Origin: Quinella sp. 1Q7
GTDB lineage: Bacteria > Bacillota > Negativicutes > Selenomonadales > Selenomonadaceae
NCBI GenBank assembly: GCA_015206805.1
Contig: JADEZP010000004.1
Location: 1-53,256, forward strand
DNA length: 53,256 bases
Direction: 5' to 3'
Both the position numbers and the translations under genes were made by a program. Numbering within the stretch: the stretch's first letter is position 1; each line of letters opens with the position of its first letter. The notes below the pieces were generated by a model. That model had not been told where the DNA came from. It worked only from the letters and a program-made list of their open reading frames with translations, and searched no databases. Shown one piece after another: positions 6,420 through 15,506 of the stretch.

Positions 6420-9065
6420 ATGGCAGTCATCGACAACACAAATTCGTACACAATCGTTTCGGGCACGGCTTATGCCGATTCCATTCACAACGGCGGCGGC
6501 AATGACGTTTCAATCAGCGCGGGCGCGGGCAACGACTCGATTCAAATCGGCGGGCACAACGTCACTGTCAGCGGCGGCAAAGGCAACGATTATGTTCAGT
6601 ATGATTGGGGCGCGGGCACGGCTTACGTCTACACTTCAGGCAACGATACGATTAATAATTTCAGCGACCTCAACACGTTGGTTATCGCCGGCAGCTGGTC
6701 TTCGCAACGCAGCGACAATTCAACCGTCATAATCACCGTCAAGGGCAAGGGCACGATAACACTTGCCGACTATCGGAGTAGCAGCGTTAAGATTGTCTCG
6801 TCGCTTAAGAACGTCAAGCACTACAATCTTAATTGGAACAACGACGGCAACCGAACTTTCGCGGGCACGAGCAGTGCCGATTACATGTGGAACGGCGGCA
6901 ACAAAGTTAAATTGAACGCATTAGCGGGCGATGATTTCATTGACAACACCGGCTCGAACGTGACAATCGACGCGGGCAAGGGCAACGACTTTGTCGGCAA
7001 CTGGAGCGGCACCAACAATCTAATCAAATTGGGCGCGGGCAACGACATCTTTCAAGGCAACAGCGGCAACTACACCGTTGACGGCGGCACGGGCAATGAC
7101 TATTTCAACAACAGCGGCACCAAAGTTACAATCCTCGGCGGCAAGGGCTCCGACGACATTCGCAACCACGGCGCAAGCGTTCGGGTTGACGGCGGCTTCG
7201 GCAACGATAAAATTTTCAATTACAGCGGCGGCTCGAAAGTCACGATTAGCGGCGGCGGCAACAACGACGAAATTTACAACGTCAGCGACTCCGTGACAAT
7301 CGACGGCGGCAAAGGCAACGATTCCATTTCCCAATACGGCGCGAAAGTTTCAATCCTCGGCGGACACGGCAACGACTTCATTGACAACAGGGGTAACAAC
7401 GTCACAATCAACGGCGGCGGCGATTCTGACAGAATCACCAACTACGGCTACAACGTGACGATTCACGGCGGCAAAGGCAACGACTCAATCAACAATGTCG
7501 GCGGCGGTATGGTTTACGTTTACAAGAGCGGCGACGGCAAGGACAAAATCAGCGGCTTCGGAATTTTGGATACGCTGGTCATTGACGGCTCGAACTACAC
7601 CACGGTAAAGAGCGGCTCGAATATTCTGGTCACCGTCGGCAAAAATAAAATCACGCTCGAAGGTTCTGCGTCCCTTGCGAAGTTGAATATCGCCAAGTCG
7701 ACCAAAGGTCTCAAGCCCGTCAACGTCATCCGCAACGAAACATCAAACACCGTCGTCAGCGGCAAGTCAACGCCGAATTGGATTTACAACAACGGCTCGA
7801 ACGTCACGATTCACGGCGGCAAAGGCACGAATGATATTTACAGCAGCGGCGGCTCAAACGTCGTGCTCAAAGGCGGCGGCAGTTACAACAGAATTCGCGG
7901 CTACGGCAACAATATGTCCATACTCGGCGGCTCGCTTGCGGACAATATTACCGCTTCGGGCTTGAACGTCACCGTCAACGCGGGCAAGGGCAACGATTCG
8001 ATTTACGCCGCAGGCTTCGTCAACATCATCTACGCGAACGGAGACGGCAACGACACTGTTCAATTATCCGATGCGCTTGTGCCGTCGGACGTGACTGTCA
8101 ACGTCAAAAGCGGCACCGTCGGCAATCCCGTCACGAACAAAAACGGCGACATCACCTTGAAGGTCGGCAAAGGCTCGTTCACCTTCCAAAACGTCGGAGG
8201 CAACACTTTCCGCGTCATAAACTCCAAAGGCTCCATCGTCGCGTTAAACAGAGGCAGACAGATTCTCGAAAACACCGACGACAAAAAAACTATCAAACAG
8301 ACTTCGGGTAGCTGGTACGTCTACAATACGGGCTCAAGCGTCAAGATAAGTTTGTCTTCGGGTGCCGACGCCGTAGAAAATTACGGCTCGAAAGTCACGA
8401 TAAGCGGCGGCAAGGGCAACGACTCCATTAAAAACAGCGGCTCGAACGTTCGATTCCAATACAGCGCGGGCGCGGGCAACGACTCGATTGTCGGCTTCAA
8501 CGCCACGTCGACACTGCAAATCGCGGGCAGCACCTACTCCACGAAGAAGAGCGGCTCGAATGTCGTTGTCACCGTCGGCAAGGGCAAAATCACTCTCGAC
8601 GGCGCGGCGACGCTTTCGACCGTCAAAATCGTCAGCGACACCATGAAAATCACCGACTCGACAAAATCGCCCGTCAAACTCAAATCGGGCATTAAAATTG
8701 CCGACGCCTCGACGCGCACCAAAGCCGTCCAAATCACGGGTAACAGTCTGGCAAATTCAATCGTCGGCGGCAGCGGCAATGACACTTTGACGGGCGGCAA
8801 GGGCAACGATTCACTCTGGGGCGGCGGCGGCTCCGACACGTTCATTTACGATAGCGGCAAGGACATTATCAGCGGCTTCGGCAGCGACGACCTGCTTAAA
8901 ATCACGGGGACATTCTCCGCGCCGACATACAACAAGTCCGACAAGTCAATCGCATTTAAAGTCGGCAGCGGCTCCGTCACATTGCGCGACTTCGGCTCGA
9001 CGACAACTTTCCACGTCAACAACACGCCATATCAATTAAGCGGCGGCAAGCTCCGCGCAAAATAA
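6420..9065 (+). CDS. RTX calcium-binding repeat protein B (881 aa)
   Basis: ATG follows GGAAGGAGCG. The family start motif is IVSGTAYADSI (residues 14-24). Nearly the whole protein is degenerate repeats of the form NVTIxGGxGNDxIxN, one per 18-20 residues, typical of RTX-like beta-solenoids. Around residues 355-480 a spacer motif YVYKSGDGKDKISGFG appears, and near 530-580 a less repetitive segment (SDVTVNVKSGTVGNP). Canonical RTX nonapeptides are limited to near 779-800 (GGSGNDTLTGGKGNDSLWGG). The C-terminal module is nearly identical to that of C and D, ending YQLSGGKLRAK. No signal peptide or transmembrane segment. Paralogous to D over most of its length. Probable secreted Ca2+-dependent structural or adhesive protein; no enzymatic motif seen. 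Confidence 0.85.
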   Translation: MAVIDNTNSYTIVSGTAYADSIHNGGGNDVSISAGAGNDSIQIGGHNVTVSGGKGNDYVQYDWGAGTAYVYTSGNDTINNFSDLNTLVIAGSWSSQRSDNSTVIITVKGKGTITLADYRSSSVKIVSSLKNVKHYNLNWNNDGNRTFAGTSSADYMWNGGNKVKLNALAGDDFIDNTGSNVTIDAGKGNDFVGNWSGTNNLIKLGAGNDIFQGNSGNYTVDGGTGNDYFNNSGTKVTILGGKGSDDIRNHGASVRVDGGFGNDKIFNYSGGSKVTISGGGNNDEIYNVSDSVTIDGGKGNDSISQYGAKVSILGGHGNDFIDNRGNNVTINGGGDSDRITNYGYNVTIHGGKGNDSINNVGGGMVYVYKSGDGKDKISGFGILDTLVIDGSNYTTVKSGSNILVTVGKNKITLEGSASLAKLNIAKSTKGLKPVNVIRNETSNTVVSGKSTPNWIYNNGSNVTIHGGKGTNDIYSSGGSNVVLKGGGSYNRIRGYGNNMSILGGSLADNITASGLNVTVNAGKGNDSIYAAGFVNIIYANGDGNDTVQLSDALVPSDVTVNVKSGTVGNPVTNKNGDITLKVGKGSFTFQNVGGNTFRVINSKGSIVALNRGRQILENTDDKKTIKQTSGSWYVYNTGSSVKISLSSGADAVENYGSKVTISGGKGNDSIKNSGSNVRFQYSAGAGNDSIVGFNATSTLQIAGSTYSTKKSGSNVVVTVGKGKITLDGAATLSTVKIVSDTMKITDSTKSPVKLKSGIKIADASTRTKAVQITGNSLANSIVGGSGNDTLTGGKGNDSLWGGGGSDTFIYDSGKDIISGFGSDDLLKITGTFSAPTYNKSDKSIAFKVGSGSVTLRDFGSTTTFHVNNTPYQLSGGKLRAK

Positions 9066-9084
9066 TTTCCGCTGAAAAATTTTC

Positions 9085-9117
9085 ATCGCCCGCAAAATTC
9101 TGCGCGGCGATTTTTTT
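9085..9117 (+). terminator. Rho-independent terminator after RTX gene B
   Basis: ATCGCC-CGCA (9085-9094) pairs with TGCG and GGCGAT (9106-9111), followed by seven T. The hairpin and its flanks recur exactly after gene D. Confidence 0.85.
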
Positions 9118-9127
9118 ATTGCAAATC

Positions 9128-9156
9128 TTGCTAATCCCCCACACACGGTGTAATAT
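9128..9156 (+). promoter_or_regulatory. Probable promoter of RTX gene C
   Basis: TTGCTA (9128-9133), a 17-base spacer and TAATAT (9151-9156), 51 bases before the start of gene C. Confidence 0.6.
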
Positions 9157-9207
9157 ACGCGGCCTCAGGAAACGGTCTTTGTATTTTTAAAGGAGCGGAT
9201 ATTTTCT

Positions 9208-10504
9208 ATGGCAACGGGAAAAGATTTAAGCTACTACGATTCAAGAGTTGTCCTCGCGGGCACGGCTTATGCCGACACGATCAGCAGCAGAGGCAACAGA
9301 GTCACAATCAGCGGCGGCAAGGGTAACGACTCAATCAACAACGACAAATACCTCGGCACGGGCGGCGACAGCGTTTCAATCAACGCGGGCGACGGCGGCG
9401 ACACCATCAACAACTACGGCGGCAGAAAGGTCACAATCAACGCGGGAAACGGCAGTGACAACGTTTACAACAGATACTACTACGACAACGACAAGAACAC
9501 TTACATAACGCCTTCCAACGTCTCAATCAGCGGCGGCGCGGGCGACGATTCAATCAGCAACGACGGCGGAACGAATTCCACGATCGACGGCGGCGCGGGC
9601 AATGATACCATCAGCAATTCCGAGTATTGGGACAGCAATGCCGGCAAATACATGACGCCCGATAAAGTCTCAATCAACGGCGGCACGGGCAACGATAGAG
9701 TTTGGAACGAAGGCAACAACGTCACAATCGATGGCGGGCACAGGTAACGATGACATCAGCAACAACGGCAACAACGTGACAATCAACGGCGGCGATGGCA
9801 ACGATTCAATCGAAAACTACTACGCAAACAACGTCACAATAACGGCAGGCGCGGGCAACGATTCAATCCGCAACAGCGGCTCGAACGTTCGATTCCAATA
9901 CAGCGCGGGCGACGGCAACGACTCGATTGTCGGCTTCAACGCCACGTCGACACTGCAAATTGCGGGCAACACCTACTCCACGAAGAAGAGCGGCTCGAAT
10001 GTTATCGTCACCGTCGGCAAGGGCAAAATCACTCTCGACGGCGCGGCGACGCTTGAGACTGTCAAAATCGTCAGCGACACCGTAAAAATCACCAACTCGA
10101 CGAAATCGCCCGTCAAACTCAAATCGTCATATAAAAACGCCGACGCGTCGACGCGCACCAAAGCCGTCAAAATCACGGGCAACAGTCTGGCAAATTCAAT
10201 CGTCGGCGGTAGCGGCAACGACACTTTGACGGGCGGCACGGGCAACGATTCACTCTGGGGCGGCGGCGGCTCCGACACGTTCATTTACTCAAGCGGCAAG
10301 GACGTTATCAGCGGCTTCGGCAGCGACGACCTGCTTAAAATCACGGGGACATTCTCCGCGCCGACATACAACAAATCCGACAAGTCAATCGCATTTAAAG
10401 TCGGCAGCGGCTCCGTCACATTGCGCGACTTCGGCACGACGACGACTTTCCACGTCAACAGCACGACGTACCAACTTAGCGGCGGCAAGTTACGCGCAAG
10501 ATAA
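9208..10504 (+). pseudogene. RTX calcium-binding repeat protein C, broken by a +1 frameshift
   Basis: The gene starts at ATG 9208 after AAAGGAGCGG with the family motif VVLAGTAYADTI. The first frame stops at 9747 inside a repeat; the second frame starts in the same repeat and runs to 10504. At 9736-9738 GGCGGG stands where the repeat pattern demands GGCGG, so one extra G converts the expected DGGTGND into DGGHR and a stop. Without it the protein would have 431 residues: NVTIxGGxGND repeats, two insertions with tyrosine- and aspartate-rich loops, RTX nonapeptides near the end and the standard C-terminal module ending YQLSGGKLRAR. Both halves are otherwise intact, so the lesion is recent or a sequencing error. 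As read, the product would be a 179-residue fragment without the export-like C-terminus. Confidence 0.8.
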
Positions 10505-10523
10505 TTTCGACTGAAAAATTTCG

Positions 10524-10550
10524 TCCCGTCGAAAGGCGGGATTTTTTTTT
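10524..10550 (+). terminator. Rho-independent terminator after RTX gene C
   Basis: TCCCGTC-GAAA-GGCGGGA followed by nine T. Equivalent in position and sequence type to the terminator after gene A. Confidence 0.85.
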
Positions 10551-10588
10551 GCGCGTCGAATAATCTTTTTTCGGAAGGAGTGATTCTC

Positions 10589-13525
10589 ATGGCTAAAGGC
10601 AAAAATGTGACCAACTACAAATCGAACGTTGTCCTCACGGGCACGGCTTATGCCGACACCATTCACAACGACGGCGGCGACAACGTTTCAATCGACGCGG
10701 GCAAGGGCAATGATTCTATCGAAAATCACGGGCGGTACAATGTCACGGTCAGCGGCGGCGCAGGTAATGACTACTACAGCGGCTATTCTGAGGTAACTGT
10801 TTACGTCTACAGTGGCGGCAACGACACCATTGAAGGCACCGTTTTCAATCAACACGGTACGCTCGTCTTGGGCAATCAAACTATCATTTCTTCTGTGTCC
10901 GGCGGTGATCATGGTAACGTTACTTTAAACATGAGCGGCGGCAGCTCGATTCTGTTGACGGATTATTGGCACGATGCTGTTCATACCGTTTCTTCTGTCG
11001 CAAAGGTTACTCCGGTAACTGTAAAGGAAAATTGGAACTATAACCAAACTATCAAAGCCACGAAGGGCGATAACGCAATCCACAACTACGGCAATAACAG
11101 CACGATAATCACCGGCGACGGCAGAGATGTCGTCCACAACGGAGATGACGACCTTTACGCCGAAAATTCGCCCGGTCACAATGTAAAAATCAGCACGGGC
11201 AAAGGCGACGACTACATAAGAAATAATCACGGCACGAATGTAACGATAGACGCGGGCGACGGTGCCGACCTTATTTATGTTGCTATGGCGTCCGATGTCA
11301 CAGTTGATATGGGCGCGGGCAATGACGTTATCTGGAACGACGCCGAAAAAATTTCCATAAACGGCGGCGCAGGTAATGATTTCATTGGTAATAATGACGG
11401 ACACTACTCAAATGACAACGTTACAATCGACGGCGGCGACGGCAACGATACAATTCGTAACTTTGGCGGCAATAACGTTTCAATCACCGGCGGCGCGGGT
11501 GGTGATGAAATTCACAACACCGGCTCAAACGTCACGATAAAGGCGGGCGCAGGCAATGACGACATCAGCAACTACGCGGAAAAAACTTTCGTCGACGGCG
11601 GCGCAGGCAACGATTATATCTACATGAACGAAAGCATGGATTGGAATGACGAAACGCAGACTTGGGATTACGTCAGCTCGCCCGACAATGTAACAATCAA
11701 TGGCGGCGACGGCGACGATACAATTAACAATAACATCTACCGATACAGAGCAGGCGAAAACGTTTCAATCACCGGCGGCAAAGGCAACGACCTAATTTAC
11801 AATCACGGCGACAAAGCCACAATCAATGGCGGGGCTGGCAATGACGACATCAGCAACTACGGCTATAATTCTACAATCAGCGCGGGCGCGGGTGATGACA
11901 CCGTTTATAACAGTAGTTCGGAAATTTCAATCAACGGGGGCGCAGGCAACGACAGAATCGACAACTGGAGCGGCGGCGATAACGTTACAATCGTCGGCGG
12001 CAAAGGCAACGATTACATTTACAACAACGGCTTCAACACGACAATCATGGGCGGCAAAGGCAACGATACCGTCTACAACAACGAGGCGGGTATGGTTTAC
12101 GTTTACAAGAGCGGCGACGGCAACGACGTTATCGGCGGCTTCGGACTTTTGGAAACGCTCGTTGTCGACGGCGCGAAATACACCACGGTAAAGAGCGGCT
12201 CGGATGTCGTCGTTACCGTCGGCAAAAATAAAATCACGCTTCAAGGTGCCGCGTCCCTTGCGAAGGTAAATATCACCAAGTCGAAAAAAGGCATTACGCC
12301 TGTCAACATCATCCGCAACTACGACTCGAACACCGTCCTAAGCGGCAAGTCAACGTCAAACTGGATTTACAACATCGGCGGCTCGAACGTGACGATTAAC
12401 GGCGGCAAAGGCACGGACGATATTTGCAGCAGCGGCGCAAACTCCGTGCTCAAAGGCGGCGGCGGTTACAACAGAATTCGCGGTTACGGCGAAAATACAT
12501 CCTTAATCGGCGGCACGCTTGCGGACAATATCATCGCTTCAGGCACGAACTTGACCGTCAACGCGGGCAAGGGCAACGATTCGATTTACGCTTACGGCTC
12601 CGTCGACATCATCTACACAAACGGCGACGGCAACGACACAGTTCAATTTTCCTCCTCGTACAGACCGTCGGACGTGACACTTAACGTCAAGAGCGGCACC
12701 GTCGGCAAACCCGTCACGAGCAAGAACGGCGACATCACCCTTAAGGTCGGCAAAGGCTCGCTCACCTTCCAAAACGTCGCGGGCAACACATTGCGCGTCA
12801 AAAACTCCAAAGGCTCCGTCACCGTCTTGAACAAGGGCAAATCGACTCTCGAAAACACCGCCAATAAAAAGACCATCAAAAAAACTTCGGGCAGCTGGTA
12901 CGTCAAAAATTCGGGCTCAAGCGTCAAGATAAGTTTGTCTTCGGGTGCCGACGCCGTAGAAAATTTCGGCTCGAAAGTCACAATCAGCAGCGGCGCGGGC
13001 AACGATTACATTAACAACTTGGGCGGCTCGAACGTCAAAATCAACGCGGGCGCGGGCTCCGACACTATCTGGAACGATACATATTGGGACAGCTCCGCCG
13101 ACAAATACTTTTCGCCCGACAACGTGACAATCGACGGCGGCGCGGGTGCCGATTCCATTTACAACTGGGGCTCGAAAGTTTCAATCAACGGCGGCGCGGG
13201 CAACGATTCAATCCGCAACTACGGCGGGGCGAACGTCACAATCAGCGGCGGCGCGGGCAACGATTCGCTCTGGGGCAGTTCAGATAAAGACACGTTCATT
13301 TACTCGAAAGGCGACGGCAAAGATGTTATTTACGGCTTCGGCAGCGACGACTTGCTGAAAATCACGGGGACATTCTCCGCGCCGACGTACAACAAATCCG
13401 ACAAGTCAATCGCCTTTAAAGTCGGCAGCGGCTCCGTCACATTGCGCGACTTCGGCTCGACGACAACTTTCCACGTCAACAGCACGACATATCAATTAAG
13501 CGGCGGCAAGCTCCGTACAAAATAA
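10589..13525 (+). CDS. RTX calcium-binding repeat protein D (978 aa)
   Basis: The ATG at 10589 is preferred over an in-frame GTG at 10580 because the GTG overlaps the ribosome site GGAAGGAG, and the spacing then equals that of genes A and B. Family motif VVLTGTAYADTI is near residues 11-22. The body is made of NVTIxGGxGND-type repeats, some split by Tyr/Trp/Asp-rich loops (for example MDWNDETQTWDYVSS). Middle and C-terminal parts are closely related to protein B (shared YVYKSGDGxDxIxGFG and SDVTxNVKSGTVG segments). RTX nonapeptide GGAGNDSLWG precedes the C-terminal module that ends YQLSGGKLRTK. No signal peptide. Probable secreted Ca2+-binding structural protein. No promoter is seen between the gene C terminator and this start. 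Confidence 0.85.
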   Translation: MAKGKNVTNYKSNVVLTGTAYADTIHNDGGDNVSIDAGKGNDSIENHGRYNVTVSGGAGNDYYSGYSEVTVYVYSGGNDTIEGTVFNQHGTLVLGNQTIISSVSGGDHGNVTLNMSGGSSILLTDYWHDAVHTVSSVAKVTPVTVKENWNYNQTIKATKGDNAIHNYGNNSTIITGDGRDVVHNGDDDLYAENSPGHNVKISTGKGDDYIRNNHGTNVTIDAGDGADLIYVAMASDVTVDMGAGNDVIWNDAEKISINGGAGNDFIGNNDGHYSNDNVTIDGGDGNDTIRNFGGNNVSITGGAGGDEIHNTGSNVTIKAGAGNDDISNYAEKTFVDGGAGNDYIYMNESMDWNDETQTWDYVSSPDNVTINGGDGDDTINNNIYRYRAGENVSITGGKGNDLIYNHGDKATINGGAGNDDISNYGYNSTISAGAGDDTVYNSSSEISINGGAGNDRIDNWSGGDNVTIVGGKGNDYIYNNGFNTTIMGGKGNDTVYNNEAGMVYVYKSGDGNDVIGGFGLLETLVVDGAKYTTVKSGSDVVVTVGKNKITLQGAASLAKVNITKSKKGITPVNIIRNYDSNTVLSGKSTSNWIYNIGGSNVTINGGKGTDDICSSGANSVLKGGGGYNRIRGYGENTSLIGGTLADNIIASGTNLTVNAGKGNDSIYAYGSVDIIYTNGDGNDTVQFSSSYRPSDVTLNVKSGTVGKPVTSKNGDITLKVGKGSLTFQNVAGNTLRVKNSKGSVTVLNKGKSTLENTANKKTIKKTSGSWYVKNSGSSVKISLSSGADAVENFGSKVTISSGAGNDYINNLGGSNVKINAGAGSDTIWNDTYWDSSADKYFSPDNVTIDGGAGADSIYNWGSKVSINGGAGNDSIRNYGGANVTISGGAGNDSLWGSSDKDTFIYSKGDGKDVIYGFGSDDLLKITGTFSAPTYNKSDKSIAFKVGSGSVTLRDFGSTTTFHVNSTTYQLSGGKLRTK

Positions 13526-13544
13526 TTTCCGCTGAAAAATTTTC

Positions 13545-13577
13545 ATCGCCCGCAAAATTCTGCGCGGCGATTTTTTT
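13545..13577 (+). terminator. Rho-independent terminator after RTX gene D
   Basis: Exact copy of the terminator after gene B (hairpin ATCGCC-CGCA with TGCG-C-GGCGAT, seven T), including bases on both sides. Confidence 0.85.
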
Positions 13578-13585
13578 ATTGCGCG

Positions 13586-13614
13586 TTGAAATTTCGGCGG
13601 GCGTGATATAAAAT
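13586..13614 (+). promoter_or_regulatory. Promoter of yhdT-panF
   Basis: TTGAAA (13586-13591), 17-base spacer, TAAAAT (13609-13614), 61 bases before the yhdT start. Confidence 0.65.
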
Positions 13615-13634
13615 TCGGCGCGTCAAAATATGAG

Positions 13635-13659
13635 CTCGTACTCTCAACGGGGAGACGAG
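13635..13659 (+). promoter_or_regulatory. Leader hairpin just before the yhdT ribosome site
   Basis: CTCGT (13635-13639) pairs with ACGAG (13655-13659), and CTCTC (13641-13645) with GGGAG (13650-13654), leaving a four-base loop. It ends a few bases before TTGGAGG. It could modulate translation; no known riboswitch class is recognised. Confidence 0.35.
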
Positions 13660-13675
13660 ACTTGGAGGTTTCAAC

Positions 13676-13954
13676 ATGAAACGTAACAATCGTGCGTCAA
13701 TGAGCGACGCGCAAAAGTTCAGTCTGGTCAGGCGCGAGGCAATTTATACGGGGCTTGCGCTGGTCGGGCTGATTATTTTTTGGCTGATTGCGGGCTTCGG
13801 CACGGCGGCTTCGGACGTGAAAATTTTTCATCTGCCGCTGTGGGCTGTGTTGGGCACAATCGGCGTATGGCTCGTCGCAATTCTAATCAGCGCGGTCTTG
13901 AGCAAAATTCTGTTCCGCGACGTTGACTTGGGAGGCGAAGACGATGACCGGTAG
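13676..13954 (+). CDS. yhdT: YhdT-family small membrane protein (PanF partner)
   Basis: A 92-residue protein with ribosome site TTGGAGG. Two membrane segments are clear, near residues 22-43 (AIYTGLALVGLIIFWLIAGF) and 57-80 (AVLGTIGVWLVAILISAVLS), with an acidic tail (GGEDDDR). This is the size and pattern of the YhdT/DUF997 family, which sits immediately before panF in many bacteria including E. coli. The stop codon overlaps the panF start by 11 bases, so the two are translationally coupled. Its molecular function is not established; a subunit or assembly helper of the symporter is the usual guess. Confidence 0.85.
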   Translation: MKRNNRASMSDAQKFSLVRREAIYTGLALVGLIIFWLIAGFGTAASDVKIFHLPLWAVLGTIGVWLVAILISAVLSKILFRDVDLGGEDDDR

Positions 13955-15437
13955 TTTTTCCGCGCTTACTTCGCTGATTTTGCTTTTGCCGCTGATTTTG
14001 TTCATGGTGCTCATGGTTGCGATAAGCGTTTTCGTCCGTCACAAACAGGCGGGCAAAAATTTCGTGAGCAGTTACTTCGTCGGCAACCGTGAGCTCGGCG
14101 GCTTCGTGTTGGCAATGACGACCGTCGCAACGTACAGCTCCGTATCAAGTTTCGTCGGCGGTCCGGGTATGGCTTATCAAGTCGGCTTCGGCTGGATTTA
14201 TATGGCTGTCGTGCAAGTGACGGCGATTTTCCTCGTGCTGGGCATTTACGGCAAGCGCGTCGCAATGCTCGCCCGCAAACTCAATGCCGTTACCGTCGTC
14301 GACATAATCCGCGCGCGTTTCCAATCGGACTTGCTGGCGGCAATCGCGGCGTTCGTTATCGTGCTGTTTTTCTGCGGGACGATGACGGCTCAATTCGTCG
14401 GCGGCGCAAAACTTTTCGCGGCAGTGACGGGCTACAGCTACGAGGCGGGCTTAATCCTGTTCGGCTTGACCGTTGTTATCTATACGTCAATCGGCGGTTT
14501 CCGCGCCGTCGCGCTGACTGATACTTGTTGCGCGATAATGATGATGATTGGTATCGTCCTGTTGCTGAAATACGTCCTTCAAGCGGGCGGCGGCTACGAA
14601 AACATAATGACGCGGCTTGAGGTCGACAATCCCGAACTTTTCGAGCCGTTCAGCTTCGGCAACATGCCGTGGACGATTTACTTCACGCAATGGCTTTTGG
14701 TCGGCATTTGCACAATCGCCTTGCCACAATCGGTCGTGCGCGGCATCAGCTACAAAAATACTCACGGACTTCATCAGGCAATGCTTATCGGAACGGTCGT
14801 CGTCGGCTTTATGAATATCGGCATAAACTTCACGGGGATATTGGCGCACGGCGTCTTGACGGGCACGGCAGCGGAGTACGGCGGCGTCGACAACATTATC
14901 CCAACGACGATTGTTATGGCAATGCCGATTGAACTTGTCGGCTTGGCGATAATCGGACCGCTTGCCGCGTCAATCTCCACAATTTCGGGTCTGCTGATTG
15001 TTGCGTCGAGCGCGATTGTCAAAGACGTTTATCTGCATTGGTCGGAAAAAAATAATCGCACCGTGAGCCCTGCGCGGGTCAAAGCGTTGTCAATGGCGAC
15101 GACGGCTTTAATCGGCGCGGCAGTCTTCGTTATCGCTTTGACGCCGCCGAGCTTGATTTGGTTGATAAACATGTTCGCATTCGGCGGATTGGAGACGGCA
15201 TTTTTCTGGACGTTGTTGCTTGGACTTTTCTGGCGTCGCGCGAACAAATTGGGCGCGTTGCTGTCGACGGCGGGCGGCACGATTATTTACTGCGCCGCGC
15301 AGGCTTCGGGCTTTAAAATCTTCGACATGCATCAAATCACAATCGGCATAACCTGTTCGCTGATACTGTTCGTCGCGGGCTCGTATCTGGGCAAACGTTC
15401 GGACGACGCCACGCTGAAAATTTTCTTCTCGCAGTGA
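13944..15437 (+). CDS. panF: Sodium/pantothenate symporter
   Basis: 497 residues. The ATG at 13944 is chosen over an in-frame TTG at 13923 because GGGAGG (13930-13935) sits 8 bases before it. It is a member of the solute:sodium symporter family with about 13 membrane segments. Motifs close to E. coli PanF are seen: SYFVGNRELGGFVLAMT then ATYSSVSSFVGGPG near residues 42-70, GFGWIYMAVVQ, RKLNAVTVVDIIRARFQS, FVGGAKLF, IGGFRAV, and late in the chain SSAIVKDVYLHW and NMFAFGGLETAFFW. It imports pantothenate, the coenzyme A precursor, with Na+ at the inner membrane. It forms an operon with yhdT. It splits the RTX island, with plus-strand RTX genes on its left and minus-strand ones on its right. Confidence 0.93.
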   Translation: MTGSFSALTSLILLLPLILFMVLMVAISVFVRHKQAGKNFVSSYFVGNRELGGFVLAMTTVATYSSVSSFVGGPGMAYQVGFGWIYMAVVQVTAIFLVLGIYGKRVAMLARKLNAVTVVDIIRARFQSDLLAAIAAFVIVLFFCGTMTAQFVGGAKLFAAVTGYSYEAGLILFGLTVVIYTSIGGFRAVALTDTCCAIMMMIGIVLLLKYVLQAGGGYENIMTRLEVDNPELFEPFSFGNMPWTIYFTQWLLVGICTIALPQSVVRGISYKNTHGLHQAMLIGTVVVGFMNIGINFTGILAHGVLTGTAAEYGGVDNIIPTTIVMAMPIELVGLAIIGPLAASISTISGLLIVASSAIVKDVYLHWSEKNNRTVSPARVKALSMATTALIGAAVFVIALTPPSLIWLINMFAFGGLETAFFWTLLLGLFWRRANKLGALLSTAGGTIIYCAAQASGFKIFDMHQITIGITCSLILFVAGSYLGKRSDDATLKIFFSQ

Positions 15438-15462
15438 CGACAACTTGCCGCAATAAAAAAAA

Positions 15463-15497
15463 TCCCGCTTCCGAAATTGGAGGCGGGATAATTTTTT
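15463..15497. terminator. Bidirectional terminator between panF and RTX gene E
   Basis: TCCCGCTTCC (15463-15472) pairs with GGAGGCGGGA (15479-15488). A T-run follows on the plus strand and an A-run precedes it, which gives a T-run for the minus-strand gene E. Confidence 0.85.
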
Positions 15498-15506
15498 ACG
15501 CCGAGT

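Noticed and set aside
9720..9760. Programmed frameshift in RTX gene C
   Set aside because: No slippery heptamer or downstream stem is seen, and paralogues A, B and D have no such shift.
13635..13659. Pantothenate or other known riboswitch before yhdT-panF
   Set aside because: Only a single small hairpin is present; no conserved aptamer core is recognised.
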